Source: CBFHMJ01 sp965656875 (GTDB taxonomy: Bacteria > Pseudomonadota > Gammaproteobacteria > Enterobacterales > Alteromonadaceae). From it: a stretch of DNA of 51,959 bases. The notes under the pieces were generated by a model. It did no database searches, was not told the DNA's origin, and worked only from the letters and a program-made list of their open reading frames with translations. Positions 43,396 to 51,690 of this stretch are shown in pieces. The first letter of the stretch is position 1, and each line of letters opens with the position of its first letter. The position numbers and the translations under genes were made by a program. The stretch spans positions 1-51,959 of the forward strand of contig CBFHMJ010000044.1 of the NCBI GenBank assembly GCA_965656875.1, given 5' to 3'.

Positions 43396-43584
43396 TCATC
43401 GACTACGCTCCCGAGATAAATCATAGTTCCTTTCAGGATTTAAATTTTCATGAAAATGAATATAAGAACTTATCCATTTTAAACAGGTTTCTACGGTTCT
43501 ATGCGAGTAATGCCGATTTAACATGTAATCAGCAATAGCGTTCAAAAACGGAGAACGTGTTTTCATAAAATCCCTTTTCAACAA
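43396..43584 (-). pseudogene. intI: Integron integrase (IntI) N-terminal remnant
   Basis: A 62-codon frame. From MKTRSPFLNAIADYMLNRHY through SHRTVETCLKWISSYIHFHE it matches the N-terminal SAM-like core-binding domain of Vibrio/Shewanella-type integron integrases (about 320 residues). After HFHE-NLNPE the match ends, and the catalytic R-H-R-Y domain is missing. The gene points away from the cassettes, as intI does in an integron. With only about 50 residues left the integrase is dead, so the cassettes can move only with a second integrase. Confidence 0.8.
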
Positions 43585-43796
43585 AACTGTATATCAACAC
43601 AGTCGTCATGCAGTTTCCCCCATATTCAAGAAAGCGCGCACATTGCGTACTTTTTCTTATTCAAAAAAGGAACATCCTCAGTTTTTTATAGCATTGGCGG
43701 CAAGTTATCAATTTTGCTAAAACTGAGCCAATCAGAAAAGAGCGCGATTACAAATCAGAAATATGTGCGATTTGCGCACTGTTAAATTGTTAGGGC
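43585..43796. other. attI-like region and probable cassette promoter
   Basis: About 210 bp between the intI remnant and the first cassette gene, where attI and the Pc promoter lie in integrons. It ends in GTTAGGGC (43789-43796), which resembles the GTTRRRY core where cassettes join; the first cassette would begin at 43790. Two other short repeats, GCGCACATTGCGTAC near 43637 and TGTGCGATTTGCGCAC near 43764, are similar and may be integrase-binding repeats. Assignment rests on position and the core motif. Confidence 0.6.
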
Positions 43797-43817
43797 AAAT
43801 ACAGCAAGGAGTCAAAA

Positions 43818-44366
43818 TTGGAATTCGATTACGCAAAAATACTTTTCGCCGTTGTGACAACAGTTGTAAGTGTTGCAATAACATTTTACCTGAAAGATTT
43901 TTTGCAAAAGAAAAGTGAGTACAAAAAGCTAAAAGTGAAGCTTGAAACAGTAGCGGGTAAAAATGCTTATATTGTTTATACTGGCGCGGGAAGCAGTGTA
44001 GGAAGCAACCTATATAAGATTACTGATATTGATGAAGGTGGAGTCACACTCAAAAATTCTCTTCAAACAATATTTATACCTCCTCAACTTCTTCTTCACT
44101 CAGCAATGATAGTTCCTCACGACGACTACGAAGAACTCAAGAAAGCGCACCAAGCTCAAGAGATAGAAAGGGTCGCAGAGTCAATGTTCCAACCACTATT
44201 TGATAAAATGAAAGAGGAAATAGAGGCTGACCTCTCTGAGGGTGATGGTGAGCTTAGTTCACGCATTGAAGTCAGAGTAGTTCAAATTTTAGAGGCTAAA
44301 GGTGTTCTTTCTCAAGTTTCTTCAGCAGAGCTTAACAGGCTACAACAAATTGCCGAAAAAACCTGA
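43818..44366 (+). CDS. Integron cassette 1: membrane-anchored protein of unknown function
   Basis: 182 residues from a TTG with AAGGAG 6 bases upstream. An N-terminal transmembrane helix (about residues 7-24, ILFAVVTTVVSVAITFYL) is followed by a basic stretch, a small beta-rich domain (NAYIVYTGAGSSVGSNLYKI, then GVTLKNSLQTIFIPPQLL) and a helical charged tail. The stop lies inside the first attC-like site, as is usual in compact cassettes. No known domain. Being first in the array it would be the best expressed from Pc. Confidence 0.75.
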   Translation: MEFDYAKILFAVVTTVVSVAITFYLKDFLQKKSEYKKLKVKLETVAGKNAYIVYTGAGSSVGSNLYKITDIDEGGVTLKNSLQTIFIPPQLLLHSAMIVPHDDYEELKKAHQAQEIERVAESMFQPLFDKMKEEIEADLSEGDGELSSRIEVRVVQILEAKGVLSQVSSAELNRLQQIAEKT

Positions 44367-44426
44367 CAAGCTAATCAAGTGCGTTACGGCCGCAGCAAAG
44401 CTGCACCGCTTATTAAGGTGTTAGGC
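44361..44426. repeat. attC-like recombination site 1
   Basis: 66 bp with ACCTGAC at the left end and a perfect GTTAGGC core at 44420-44426. The two ends are nearly complementary, and the interior has palindromic pieces (CGGCCGCAGC, GCTGCACCG). This is the size and layout of a typical attC. The next cassette would begin at 44421. Confidence 0.75.
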
Positions 44427-44444
44427 AATATTAGGATAATCACA

Positions 44445-46154
44445 TTGTTACAGATAAGTAGTGGGAAGTTATACCAGAATGGAATTGGTCGTGAAAACGT
44501 TCTTACTGGTGTTATTTATACGAACCTAAGAATCATTCCTGAGAAAAGGATTGAGACTGCTGCCGGCTCAATCTTTCCAACATCACACTTGAATAATTCG
44601 CTGTCTTTAATCTATGAATTTACTGAAAAAATGGAGAGACATAAAGGTGGTCTGGTATCACACGGTATTGAACCTTATATCTCAGATTTTTCTGCCATTT
44701 TATCATTTGCATTAAACTGTATAGCTACGCCAGATCATGATTTAACCAATAGATTAAAAAGCAGCCAAAGAGGCTTATCGACTCCCGCTCCTCCTAATAA
44801 TATTGTCAACAGATTCTTTGACTCCCAGATAGTTTTAAAGCCAAACGAAGAATCACATTTGGTGAGATTCATTGAGCATCTAATAGGTCTAAAAAGAGAG
44901 CACTACTTAGGTGTCATGAGAGCAATAAGAACTTATGTAACAGGGATGCACAGGATTGCTGATGACCTTGAACTAGCTTATACACTTATAGTGGCATCAA
45001 TAGAATCGATGGCTCAGGATTTCGATGACCATGATTCAACATGGGACGATTTAGATCCAAAAAAACGAAAGTTATTGGATAAGGCATTAAAGGAGACTGA
45101 AATCTCTACAGTCGAAAAAGTTAGAGCGGCAATCCTCGAAATTGAGCATACTTCCATTTCAAAAAGATTCAAAACATTTGCAACACAGAATATTTCTGAG
45201 TCGTTTTTTCGAGAAGAAGCTGAAGGGCTAAATAATCCAATTGCAAGAAGTGACTTATCTCATGGGCTAAAACAAGCTTATATTGCGCGATCTAAATACA
45301 TCCACAATTTACAAGAGCTTCCAAAGCTGCTGACAATAGGCGATCTCACCTCTGAAACTGTAAGAATAGATAATCAAACTTGGTTTAGTTTGCAAGGAAT
45401 CAGCCGGCTAGCCAGGCATGTCATTACTGCATTTGTCTTCAAGCAGCCAACAGTAGAACGTGAGGTCTATGACTATAGTTTAGAGCGCTCTGGCATAGTT
45501 GTGGCGCCAATGGCACCACAATATTGGATAGGCAACGTAGACAATATCAACATAGATTCTGGTGCAAAAAAGCTGAAGGGGTTTTTAGAACAATATAGCC
45601 AGCACTTTCTCAATCCTAAAGATTCAACAAATACTGATCTTCGACCTGTTTTGAATAAAATAGAAAGTCTTTTACACCAAATGAAAAAGCGTGAGCGTTT
45701 ACCTTTCATAACGCTGTACTGCCTATTCAATGGCCTTCGTTCTGAAGAAGACAGAATGAAGGGGTACAGAGATATCGAAAGAAGGTTTATAGGAGAGCTA
45801 AAAGCTCCTTCACCAGAATCATTGATCTATCATCTTCTAATCGACCAGATTCCAGACTGGGAATTACCAGTTCATCGTAAATCAATTCTGGATTATTTTA
45901 AGGCGCGGGATCATCATGGAAAAATAAGAATCCCTCGTTTATTTGAAGCCGGTATTATTTTAACCGTGGCTGAACGCTATAGACTTGAAGGACATTATGA
46001 AGATGCAAAAGAGCATGTATCTTTTGCATTAGAAAACTACCCTGAAAACATTGCACTTAGAAAGTTTGAAGAAAAATACATAATTGATAACACGATAAAG
46101 ATAGTTTGGCGCGAAATTCTTCTACCTAACGAGAAATTCGACGAACAGTCCTAA
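44445..46154 (+). CDS. Integron cassette 2: HEPN-like (Apea-type) protein, probable defence effector
   Basis: 569 residues from the TTG at 44445, which has AGGA 8 bases upstream; earlier in-frame starts lie inside the attC site. A region at about residues 175-300 looks like an Apea-type HEPN domain: a helix with YTLIVASIESMAQDFDDHDS, later ARSKYIHNL, whose R-S-K-Y-I-H gives the HEPN R-x4-H catalytic signature (arginine at about residue 282). HEPN proteins are often RNases used in abortive infection. N- and C-terminal parts are helical and unknown; the last 80 residues resemble a TPR-like pair (AERYRLEGHYEDAKEHVSFA). Antiviral function is inferred from the HEPN motif and the setting. Confidence 0.75.
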   Translation: MLQISSGKLYQNGIGRENVLTGVIYTNLRIIPEKRIETAAGSIFPTSHLNNSLSLIYEFTEKMERHKGGLVSHGIEPYISDFSAILSFALNCIATPDHDLTNRLKSSQRGLSTPAPPNNIVNRFFDSQIVLKPNEESHLVRFIEHLIGLKREHYLGVMRAIRTYVTGMHRIADDLELAYTLIVASIESMAQDFDDHDSTWDDLDPKKRKLLDKALKETEISTVEKVRAAILEIEHTSISKRFKTFATQNISESFFREEAEGLNNPIARSDLSHGLKQAYIARSKYIHNLQELPKLLTIGDLTSETVRIDNQTWFSLQGISRLARHVITAFVFKQPTVEREVYDYSLERSGIVVAPMAPQYWIGNVDNINIDSGAKKLKGFLEQYSQHFLNPKDSTNTDLRPVLNKIESLLHQMKKRERLPFITLYCLFNGLRSEEDRMKGYRDIERRFIGELKAPSPESLIYHLLIDQIPDWELPVHRKSILDYFKARDHHGKIRIPRLFEAGIILTVAERYRLEGHYEDAKEHVSFALENYPENIALRKFEEKYIIDNTIKIVWREILLPNEKFDEQS

Positions 46155-46160
46155 GCATAT

Positions 46161-46232
46161 ACCTAACAAATTGCTGCACTCGGAAAAATTACTCGCTGCA
46201 CGCCCAATTTTCTGGTGATCAAAGCGTTATAA
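46161..46232. repeat. attC-like recombination site 2
   Basis: 72 bp starting ACCTAACAAATTGCTGCACT (46161) and ending AAAGCGTTATAA. The left core ACCTAAC fits RYYYAAC; the right core GTTATAA has one base off the GTTRRRY consensus. The interior has the usual near-palindrome (GCTGCACTCGG against CTCGCTGCACGC). Confidence 0.7.
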
Positions 46233-46246
46233 CTCTAAGGGAATTT

Positions 46247-46561
46247 ATGCGTAAAATTTTGAGTTTGCCATTCGTTTTACTGCTCGGTGCATGTAACTCG
46301 ACTCCTTCAGTAAAGCCAGAAGTAGAAATTGGCTACAGTAAAAATACTAATACAGCATCGGTAAGAGTGATTAATCGTTTAAGCAGCTCTGATAAAAGTT
46401 TAGAAAAGCTTGCAGTAGACAGTTCAAAAGCTGTCGGCCATATGCTTAATTGTAAATCAGGTAAAATGAAACGAACCTGGGCTAATGGTGGGAAAACTGA
46501 AATTGATCCTGCTAATCCAAACGCAAAATTTTTAGTTTTAAATGTTGAGTGTGTCGAGTAA
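46247..46561 (+). CDS. Integron cassette 3: small lipoprotein
   Basis: 104 residues with a lipoprotein signal: MRKILSLPFVLLLGACNSTP, lipobox LGAC at residues 13-16, so the mature protein would be lipid-anchored. The mature part is polar with two more cysteines (LNCKSG and VECVE) that could pair. TAAGGGA serves as ribosome site, 6 bases before the ATG. No family recognised. Cassettes often carry small secreted or lipid-anchored proteins, sometimes with interaction or immunity roles; none is shown here. Confidence 0.8.
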   Translation: MRKILSLPFVLLLGACNSTPSVKPEVEIGYSKNTNTASVRVINRLSSSDKSLEKLAVDSSKAVGHMLNCKSGKMKRTWANGGKTEIDPANPNAKFLVLNVECVE

Positions 46562-46562
46562 T

Positions 46563-46672
46563 AAATAACAAAGCAAATTAGAAGTACGGACAAAAACAGT
46601 TGGCTTTATTCGTTCCTCACCAATTATAGCCAACTGTTACGAGTCCTGCTTAAGCAACTTATTACGTTACCC
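46563..46672. repeat. attC-like recombination site 3
   Basis: About 110 bp after cassette 3. It begins AAATAACAAAGC and contains a long interrupted inverted repeat: AACAGTTGGCT (46605-46615) against AGCCAACTGTT (46628-46638), a perfect 11-bp pairing. GTTACCC at 46666 may be the right core but fits the consensus poorly. The strong internal hairpin is a hallmark of attC. Confidence 0.65.
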
Positions 46673-46858
46673 TGTAAACTTTGTAGACTCACGACCAATA
46701 AAACACATGGCGATTAATGCTCCTTGCACCATTTGGATACACCATTCCAGATCTCTTACCCAATTTAGCTCATAACTCCAACCGGGTGTATGAAGTAAGG
46801 GGCCAGAAATACTAAAAGCCAGGAAACCCCATCTGCCGATATTGTGATGAAAAAACAA
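46667..46858 (-). CDS. Doubtful small membrane protein
   Basis: 63 codons on the minus strand overlapping the end of attC site 3. It has aromatic/hydrophobic segments (GFLAFSISGPLLHTPGW, and CIQMVQGALIAMCFIG) that could be one membrane helix. No ribosome site or family match, and the orientation is opposite to the other cassettes. It may be a reversed cassette gene or a chance frame. Confidence 0.25.
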   Translation of the reverse strand: MFFHHNIGRWGFLAFSISGPLLHTPGWSYELNWVRDLEWCIQMVQGALIAMCFIGRESTKFTG

Positions 46859-47418
46859 ATTGTCGTAACATACGAGATTAAACTGCTTTCAGCTTGTTAA
46901 CCATGACGCTAATTCAAAAGCCTCCCTTAACTGCTCGAGCATAACTCCAGTAAACAACTTGCTCTTGTTTTTGTTGATCACTACATTTGCATATCAATCA
47001 ACATCAAGAAACGTTGTACACACAAAATCTGCACTGAGCTAAAGGTTTGCACCACCCAACCAAGAACACCTGCAACATAAGCAAATAAAGACTCGATTCT
47101 CTTGCCAATTTTATTGTGCCACTACAGAAATTCAAGGCACAAATCTCTCTCATTAAAAAGGTGTATGATGAGTGTCTTTTAAAAAACTAGGTAACAACCT
47201 GCATCGAAAGGCTAAAATGGATTTTCTGTCGTTTCCGTAGAGTTCGTGAAAATTCAAATAAAATGCTTATTACGCGTGAGTAAGGCTAACACGCTTGGGC
47301 CTTTTCAGTCCGAGTTCAATAGCCAGAAAACGGGTCCACCTTGACCACCAAAGCCCACAAAGCGGTCTTTTTTATTTGTTTTAAAATTGGTATTTCTTTC
47401 AAATCCACTAATTGATAT
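46859..47418. other. Gene-free stretch at the end of the cassette array
   Basis: 560 bp with no open frame of interest on either strand. I looked for further attC cores (RYYYAAC ... GTTRRRY) and did not find a convincing pair. Its last part holds a possible terminator (47343-47374). Confidence 0.45.
47343..47374 (+). terminator. Possible rho-independent terminator
   Basis: GACC at 47343 pairs with GGTC at 47364-47367 (partly extended by AC/GC), followed by a run of six T. The loop is long and imperfect, so the hairpin is weak. It would stop transcription coming from the cassettes before the convergent defence pair. Confidence 0.35.
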
Positions 47419-48414
47419 TTACAATAAGTTACCGGTTATAGGAATATCAGCCATAACCTGATGCTTCTGAATTTTATCCTGCACAATGGTATAAAACGCT
47501 TTATGATGCAAAGCCAACAAATTATATAATTCTGATGGATTTTTCTTTAACAAGCTGCTCTTCTCTAAATCAGTGCCTTTCAGTAAAATGAGGTTTGCCT
47601 CTATCTTCGATTGGTTTTCAAGCTCATCCGTTTTTGACTGTCCTGCTACCACGAGATAACGCCCGTACTGAAGAGCTGCCCTCGATGCATGTAAGCTACC
47701 ACCCTTAACTCCTGATTGTACCAAGATAACGGCTCGACTAAGTGCAGCCTGTATTCGATCACGTTCAACAAAATTTGACTTACCAACAAACGAATTATAA
47801 GGATATTCAGATATCAACAATCCATCCGAATTTAAGATTAACTTTGCTAATTCCTTATTTTCAGCGGGGTATACTTTTTCCAAGCCATGAGCTAACACGG
47901 CTATTGTGTGCCCAGAAGCATTAATGCTTGCTTTATGAGCTTGAGTATCAATTCCCTTAGCTAATCCACTCGTTACTACCCATTTATTTAACACAGCCCA
48001 TTTCGTCAGCTTTTGGGCTATATCAACCCCATGTGCAGTTGGCTCCCTGGTTCCTATTATGGATACTGAAACATCCCTAAGCAGAGATATATTCCCCGCA
48101 CAAAATAAAATTATAGGGGGATCATTTATCACACGAAGAGTGTCAGGATATTCCTGATCGACATAGGACAAAATCATATGCCCCTTATCCTCGGCGATCG
48201 AAATTTGCTCATCCGCTTTCGCAAAAGCTCGACTTATATCATCGGAGCCATATTTATTTTTATATTGTTTGTGCCTTGTGAAAAATGCAAAAATACCTTC
48301 ACTTTCGTGGCGAAAGCTTTGAATAAGTTGAAATAAGCTCTTTCGGCCTATTCCCTTAAGATAACTTAACGCAAGTAACGCCCGAGTATGTTCAGTCATC
48401 ATATCTCTTGACAA
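47419..48414 (-). CDS. shosA: DprA-family protein, ShosA of a ShosTA-type defence pair
   Basis: 331 residues. The central Rossmann fold of DprA/Smf is complete: SIIGTREPTAHGVDIAQKLT, then SGLAKGIDTQAHKAS, GHTIAVLAHGLEKVYPAENK, LLISEYPYN and NFVERDRIQAALSRAVILVQ. An N-terminal SAM-like helical part precedes it, as in DprA (ALSYLKGIGRKSLFQLIQSF). Housekeeping DprA loads RecA on incoming DNA, but here the gene overlaps by 16 bases a HAD/phosphoribosyltransferase gene, the arrangement of ShosTA, a reported toxin-antitoxin-like anti-phage system in which the DprA-like member is the antitoxin. Naming rests on that pairing. Confidence 0.85.
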   Translation of the reverse strand: MSRDMMTEHTRALLALSYLKGIGRKSLFQLIQSFRHESEGIFAFFTRHKQYKNKYGSDDISRAFAKADEQISIAEDKGHMILSYVDQEYPDTLRVINDPPIILFCAGNISLLRDVSVSIIGTREPTAHGVDIAQKLTKWAVLNKWVVTSGLAKGIDTQAHKASINASGHTIAVLAHGLEKVYPAENKELAKLILNSDGLLISEYPYNSFVGKSNFVERDRIQAALSRAVILVQSGVKGGSLHASRAALQYGRYLVVAGQSKTDELENQSKIEANLILLKGTDLEKSSLLKKNPSELYNLLALHHKAFYTIVQDKIQKHQVMADIPITGNLL

Positions 48415-49862
48415 GGTTCTGTATAATTACATCTTGTCTTACTATACCCTTCACAGCCATAAAAGTAACTTTTATCTTTACTATTAAAGCGCTTAACTAA
48501 ATTGTCGCCGCACTGAGGGCATTCAGCTGCTATAATGGACTTACTATATCCACAACGTGTTTCATAAAAGCCTGTGCATCCGATGAAATGAATTCCAGTT
48601 TTTGAGTTTGTTTTTACCTGTAAGATGCTATCACATTCAGGACAACAGCCCAGCTCCTCAGCCACACTCACCGTTTTAGCTAAACAAACGCCCATGGAAA
48701 ATATTGAACCGCATTGCTCAAGAAGCTCAAAAGAGCGTCCAAAGCTAGCGCCCGTAGTTAAAACATCATCAATAACCAAGACTGACTTACCTGCAAGCAA
48801 ATGAGCATACTTTCGCTTCAAGTGCAGCATATCTTTTAATTCCGCTTGCCTCTTAGCAAAACTGCCAAGAGTTTTAAGACTCGTAGCACCATGGCTAAAC
48901 TCAAATATATCCGGAATAAACTTTGACTTTGAGTTAGACTCAATTTCAATACGTCGTAAAAAGTTTTCTAGCCTAGGGTTCTTCCTTTTTTTTGCTGGAA
49001 TCACGGTAACTATATCGAAATGCGCTCCCACATTTTCTAATGCATATTTTGGCAGTGACTCAACTACCTTTGCCATCAGGTTTACATAGTATTGGGGTAT
49101 TACGTAAGTCTCACTTTCTTCTTTCGCAAAAATATCCTTCGATAATTGGTGTGCCTCATGATAACTAGCTGTTAGGGTAGACCCTTGACTAAAGTATCGC
49201 CCCAGCGCAATCAACCGAATATTTTCTTTCTTCAACGCAGAGACTTGCCCCTGCTCATTAAGAGGGATGAAGTTAAGCTGACGTTTATCAAACTCAAACG
49301 TCCTTTCCAGTGCTGTTCTGTCCGCAATTAATGAAATACTGTCATAGTCATCAAGCGAGGACAGTAACGAAGTTGAGTTAAGAATTGCAGCGGGGACTTG
49401 ATCGATCGGATGAGTTGTAGCCCAAGAAGGTGCGATTGGCTTTACATTACAGTGGTACGCAGCGACGAAATCAATGTCTTTATCGCCAACATATATAACG
49501 TTACGGTCTTTAGTCAGCTCGAGTTTTTCCAACGCAAGTTCTATCCCGCGGCCAGATGGTTTAACACCAGTTTGACCTACATCATCATAAGCAACAATAA
49601 CACCAAACAGTTCTATATTGTGAAATTCCAGAACTTGGTTTATATACCACCTTGGCGAATTTGAAACCAGTGCTAGTCGCACTCCCTTATTTTTTATATC
49701 TCTCAGCATATCGGGTACAGGATCAAACACCCTTGAACGAGAAATATTCTCCTTTAATCCTTCTCGATCACCGCTTTTCCGATATTGTTCCAGATTCGAT
49801 GTCGACACTAAAGTATCATCTAGGTCAAAGATAACGGCTTCTACTGGGTTTGTTCTCATCAC
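48399..49862 (-). CDS. shosT: HAD-phosphoribosyltransferase-zinc finger fusion, ShosT of a ShosTA-type pair
   Basis: 487 residues in three parts. (1) HAD phosphatase-like domain (about 5-160): FDLDDTLVST, then LALVSNSPRW and VIYVGDKDIDFVAA, all HAD motifs present. (2) Phosphoribosyltransferase domain (about 200-400) with the PRPP loop VLVIDDVLTTGASF. (3) Two C4 zinc fingers of topoisomerase type at the C-terminus (CCPECDS ... GCTGFYETRCGY and CPQCGDN ... GCEGYSKTRCNY). In ShosTA the transferase member is the toxin. The substrate is unknown. The zinc fingers suggest nucleic-acid contact. The next gene, shosA, overlaps by 16 bases. Confidence 0.85.
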   Translation of the reverse strand: MMRTNPVEAVIFDLDDTLVSTSNLEQYRKSGDREGLKENISRSRVFDPVPDMLRDIKNKGVRLALVSNSPRWYINQVLEFHNIELFGVIVAYDDVGQTGVKPSGRGIELALEKLELTKDRNVIYVGDKDIDFVAAYHCNVKPIAPSWATTHPIDQVPAAILNSTSLLSSLDDYDSISLIADRTALERTFEFDKRQLNFIPLNEQGQVSALKKENIRLIALGRYFSQGSTLTASYHEAHQLSKDIFAKEESETYVIPQYYVNLMAKVVESLPKYALENVGAHFDIVTVIPAKKRKNPRLENFLRRIEIESNSKSKFIPDIFEFSHGATSLKTLGSFAKRQAELKDMLHLKRKYAHLLAGKSVLVIDDVLTTGASFGRSFELLEQCGSIFSMGVCLAKTVSVAEELGCCPECDSILQVKTNSKTGIHFIGCTGFYETRCGYSKSIIAAECPQCGDNLVKRFNSKDKSYFYGCEGYSKTRCNYTEPCQEI

Positions 49863-49871
49863 AAGTCCTGT

Positions 49872-50147
49872 CTAAGTAGTTTTATTTTGTTGAATTTGGC
49901 TACGTATTCGAACTTTTAGTAAATTTGAACTCGATTGTGGTCTTACACTGATTTGACGATTATTAATTGAAGACACTCCGTTGAGGAGTAATGATGCCAA
50001 TTTTTCAATGCATATATGATATTGATTTAAATCATACTTATATGTATCTGCAGAATCCCCGTCCTTTATCAACTTTAAGATATCATACTGTGAAATAACC
50101 CCTTCATATCTTAAGTCTCCACTGGCAGACTTAGTCGGTTTGATCAA
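49872..50147 (-). CDS. Small protein of unknown function upstream of shosT
   Basis: 91 residues from a TTG at 50147, ending 9 bases before shosT, so it probably belongs to the same transcript. The start is uncertain: AAGG lies too close to this TTG and a CTG 18 bases upstream is an alternative. Content is polar (YEGVISQYDILKLIKDGDSA, then NNRQISVRPQSSSNLLKVRI), with no membrane helix or known motif. It could be an accessory or regulatory protein of the ShosTA pair. Confidence 0.55.
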   Translation of the reverse strand: MIKPTKSASGDLRYEGVISQYDILKLIKDGDSADTYKYDLNQYHICIEKLASLLLNGVSSINNRQISVRPQSSSNLLKVRIRSQIQQNKTT

Positions 50148-50601
50148 CCTTGCTATTTTTTCCAGTCAACTCACAACGTCAGAAGCATAATTTGAACTTA
50201 ATAAAAATAGAGAAGCAAATACTACGTTTTAACGTATTTCAATTCAACAGTTTCCATTACGGATACTACTTTCAAAATTTTGAAAAGTAAACAACAAGCC
50301 AAGTAACAAACGGTAAGCTGAAATACTGCTCGAGTGTCCTTCAGTAACCAGCGCCTTATAAGTATAAATCACCCCCAAAAGGTTTATCCCGACTAATCCA
50401 TAGATGTTCATCACACCGCTCCAGGATGCTGAATAGCATCTTGTAGATCGAAGGCTTTTGGGAAGTAACTGAGCATTTAATCCGTTTCGTTTTACTCTTC
50501 TTGTTCTATGGTTATGAACCATAATTAAAAGTATTTTCTTGAAAACTCAGGTAACCCCAAGTCAATATACTCACAAGCAAATGACCAATTGAGGGTATGT
50601 C
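50148..50601. other. Intergenic region with a doubtful minus-strand frame
   Basis: The promoter of the minus-strand ShosTA operon should lie here. A 92-codon minus-strand frame (50244-50522) has a basic N-terminus and a hydrophobic GLVGINLLGVIYTYKALV segment, but no ribosome site and no family; I do not count it as a gene. No attC core was seen. Confidence 0.35.
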
Positions 50602-51099
50602 ATGGAGATTAAATTGTGGGTAGCAATCATTGCTGCTTCTACAGCACTATTCATCTCAATTTTGAATTCAGTATTTCTATTGGTGAAAAGCCGTAAAGAA
50701 GCTCAAAACGCTCTAAAACTTGAATACTATAAACATACTTTACTCATTGATTCTGAGCATCAAAAAGATCGTGCAAAAAAAACGATGGAATTTTTAGAAA
50801 GTGTTCAGTTGATGAAAGATGAAATGAAACTGGCAATTGAATCAACCGCCGAATCCATGACTGATGAAGAAGCATGTGACAGGTTATCTCGAGCAGCTAA
50901 TACCCTGGCTAAGATATATGGACAATGTTATTCCGGTCTTGCTGTTCGTGAACAAAAGGCTGCACATAATTCAAAAAATATCTCTCAGTTATTCTTAAAA
51001 AGATTTATGTCAGACAGGGATGATGTGTTCCTGGTCAAATTAAGGCAAGAATTATCAGAGGAGCAAGAAATACTTAGAAACTCGCTTTTCACTAAATGA
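50602..51099 (+). CDS. Membrane-anchored coiled-coil protein of unknown function
   Basis: 165 residues with AGGG 7 bases before the ATG. One N-terminal transmembrane helix (residues of about 5-28, LWVAIIAASTALFISILNSV) is followed by a long helical, charged region, probably coiled coil, to the C-terminus. No enzymatic motifs. It is followed after 22 bases by a stand-alone receiver protein on the same strand, so the two may form a small signalling unit. Family not recognised. Confidence 0.75.
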   Translation: MEIKLWVAIIAASTALFISILNSVFLLVKSRKEAQNALKLEYYKHTLLIDSEHQKDRAKKTMEFLESVQLMKDEMKLAIESTAESMTDEEACDRLSRAANTLAKIYGQCYSGLAVREQKAAHNSKNISQLFLKRFMSDRDDVFLVKLRQELSEEQEILRNSLFTK

Positions 51100-51121
51100 A
51101 AAATTCACTCGGGATAACTGA

Positions 51122-51574
51122 ATGAAAGCAACTAAAAATAATACCATACTATGGATTGATGATGATCATCGCAACTTGCTCTACGAAGCTGAGCTCATAG
51201 GTAACCTGGGATTTGAAGTGATTTTTGCTTCAACAATTCGAGGAGCAATACGCTTGTTAAAAGAAAAACCTTTTAAGGGAATCATTCTGGATATTGGATT
51301 ACCTGATGAATATGACGAATTATCCAGATTTTCCAACTTATGTAATCATGCAGGATTATTCTTTCTGAAGGAGATTTTTCGAGGAGAACTTATTGAACTG
51401 GAAGAAAAAGCTCAAAAAATATCAGAACTTCCTCTGCTCATTCACACTGGATATAATGAGCATTACATCAGGCAAAAGATAAAAGAATTCCAAAATGAAA
51501 ATTCGAAGCTTAGTTTTGCACAAAAGCCCATTGATGAGTGCTCCCTTGAAAAATGGGTAAGAGGGCTCTGGTAA
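51122..51574 (+). CDS. Stand-alone response-regulator receiver protein
   Basis: 150 residues. The N-terminus carries the acidic pocket (WIDDDHRN, D13-D15) and the phosphoacceptor is D57 in IILDIGLP. The switch threonine is in LLIHTGY and the conserved lysine in FAQKPI. The receiver fold is slightly enlarged by an insertion of about 30 residues (SRFSNLCNHAGLFFLKEIFR) after the phosphorylation site, and there is no output domain. No histidine kinase is in view. Similar insert-bearing receivers act in small accessory or defence-linked operons; here the partner is probably the membrane protein upstream. Confidence 0.85.
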   Translation: MKATKNNTILWIDDDHRNLLYEAELIGNLGFEVIFASTIRGAIRLLKEKPFKGIILDIGLPDEYDELSRFSNLCNHAGLFFLKEIFRGELIELEEKAQKISELPLLIHTGYNEHYIRQKIKEFQNENSKLSFAQKPIDECSLEKWVRGLW

Positions 51575-51690
51575 TTCAATAAGATTACCCAAAGCAACAA
51601 GACAACGCAGTTAACGTTTTATACATCCCCCCCTAGGAAGATAGTTGTCACTGTTAAAATTTAACCAGTTAGGGACGGTAGCAGAGTCAA

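Noticed and set aside
50244..50522. 92-codon minus-strand frame
   Set aside because: Basic, without ribosome site or family; it sits where the ShosTA promoter should be.
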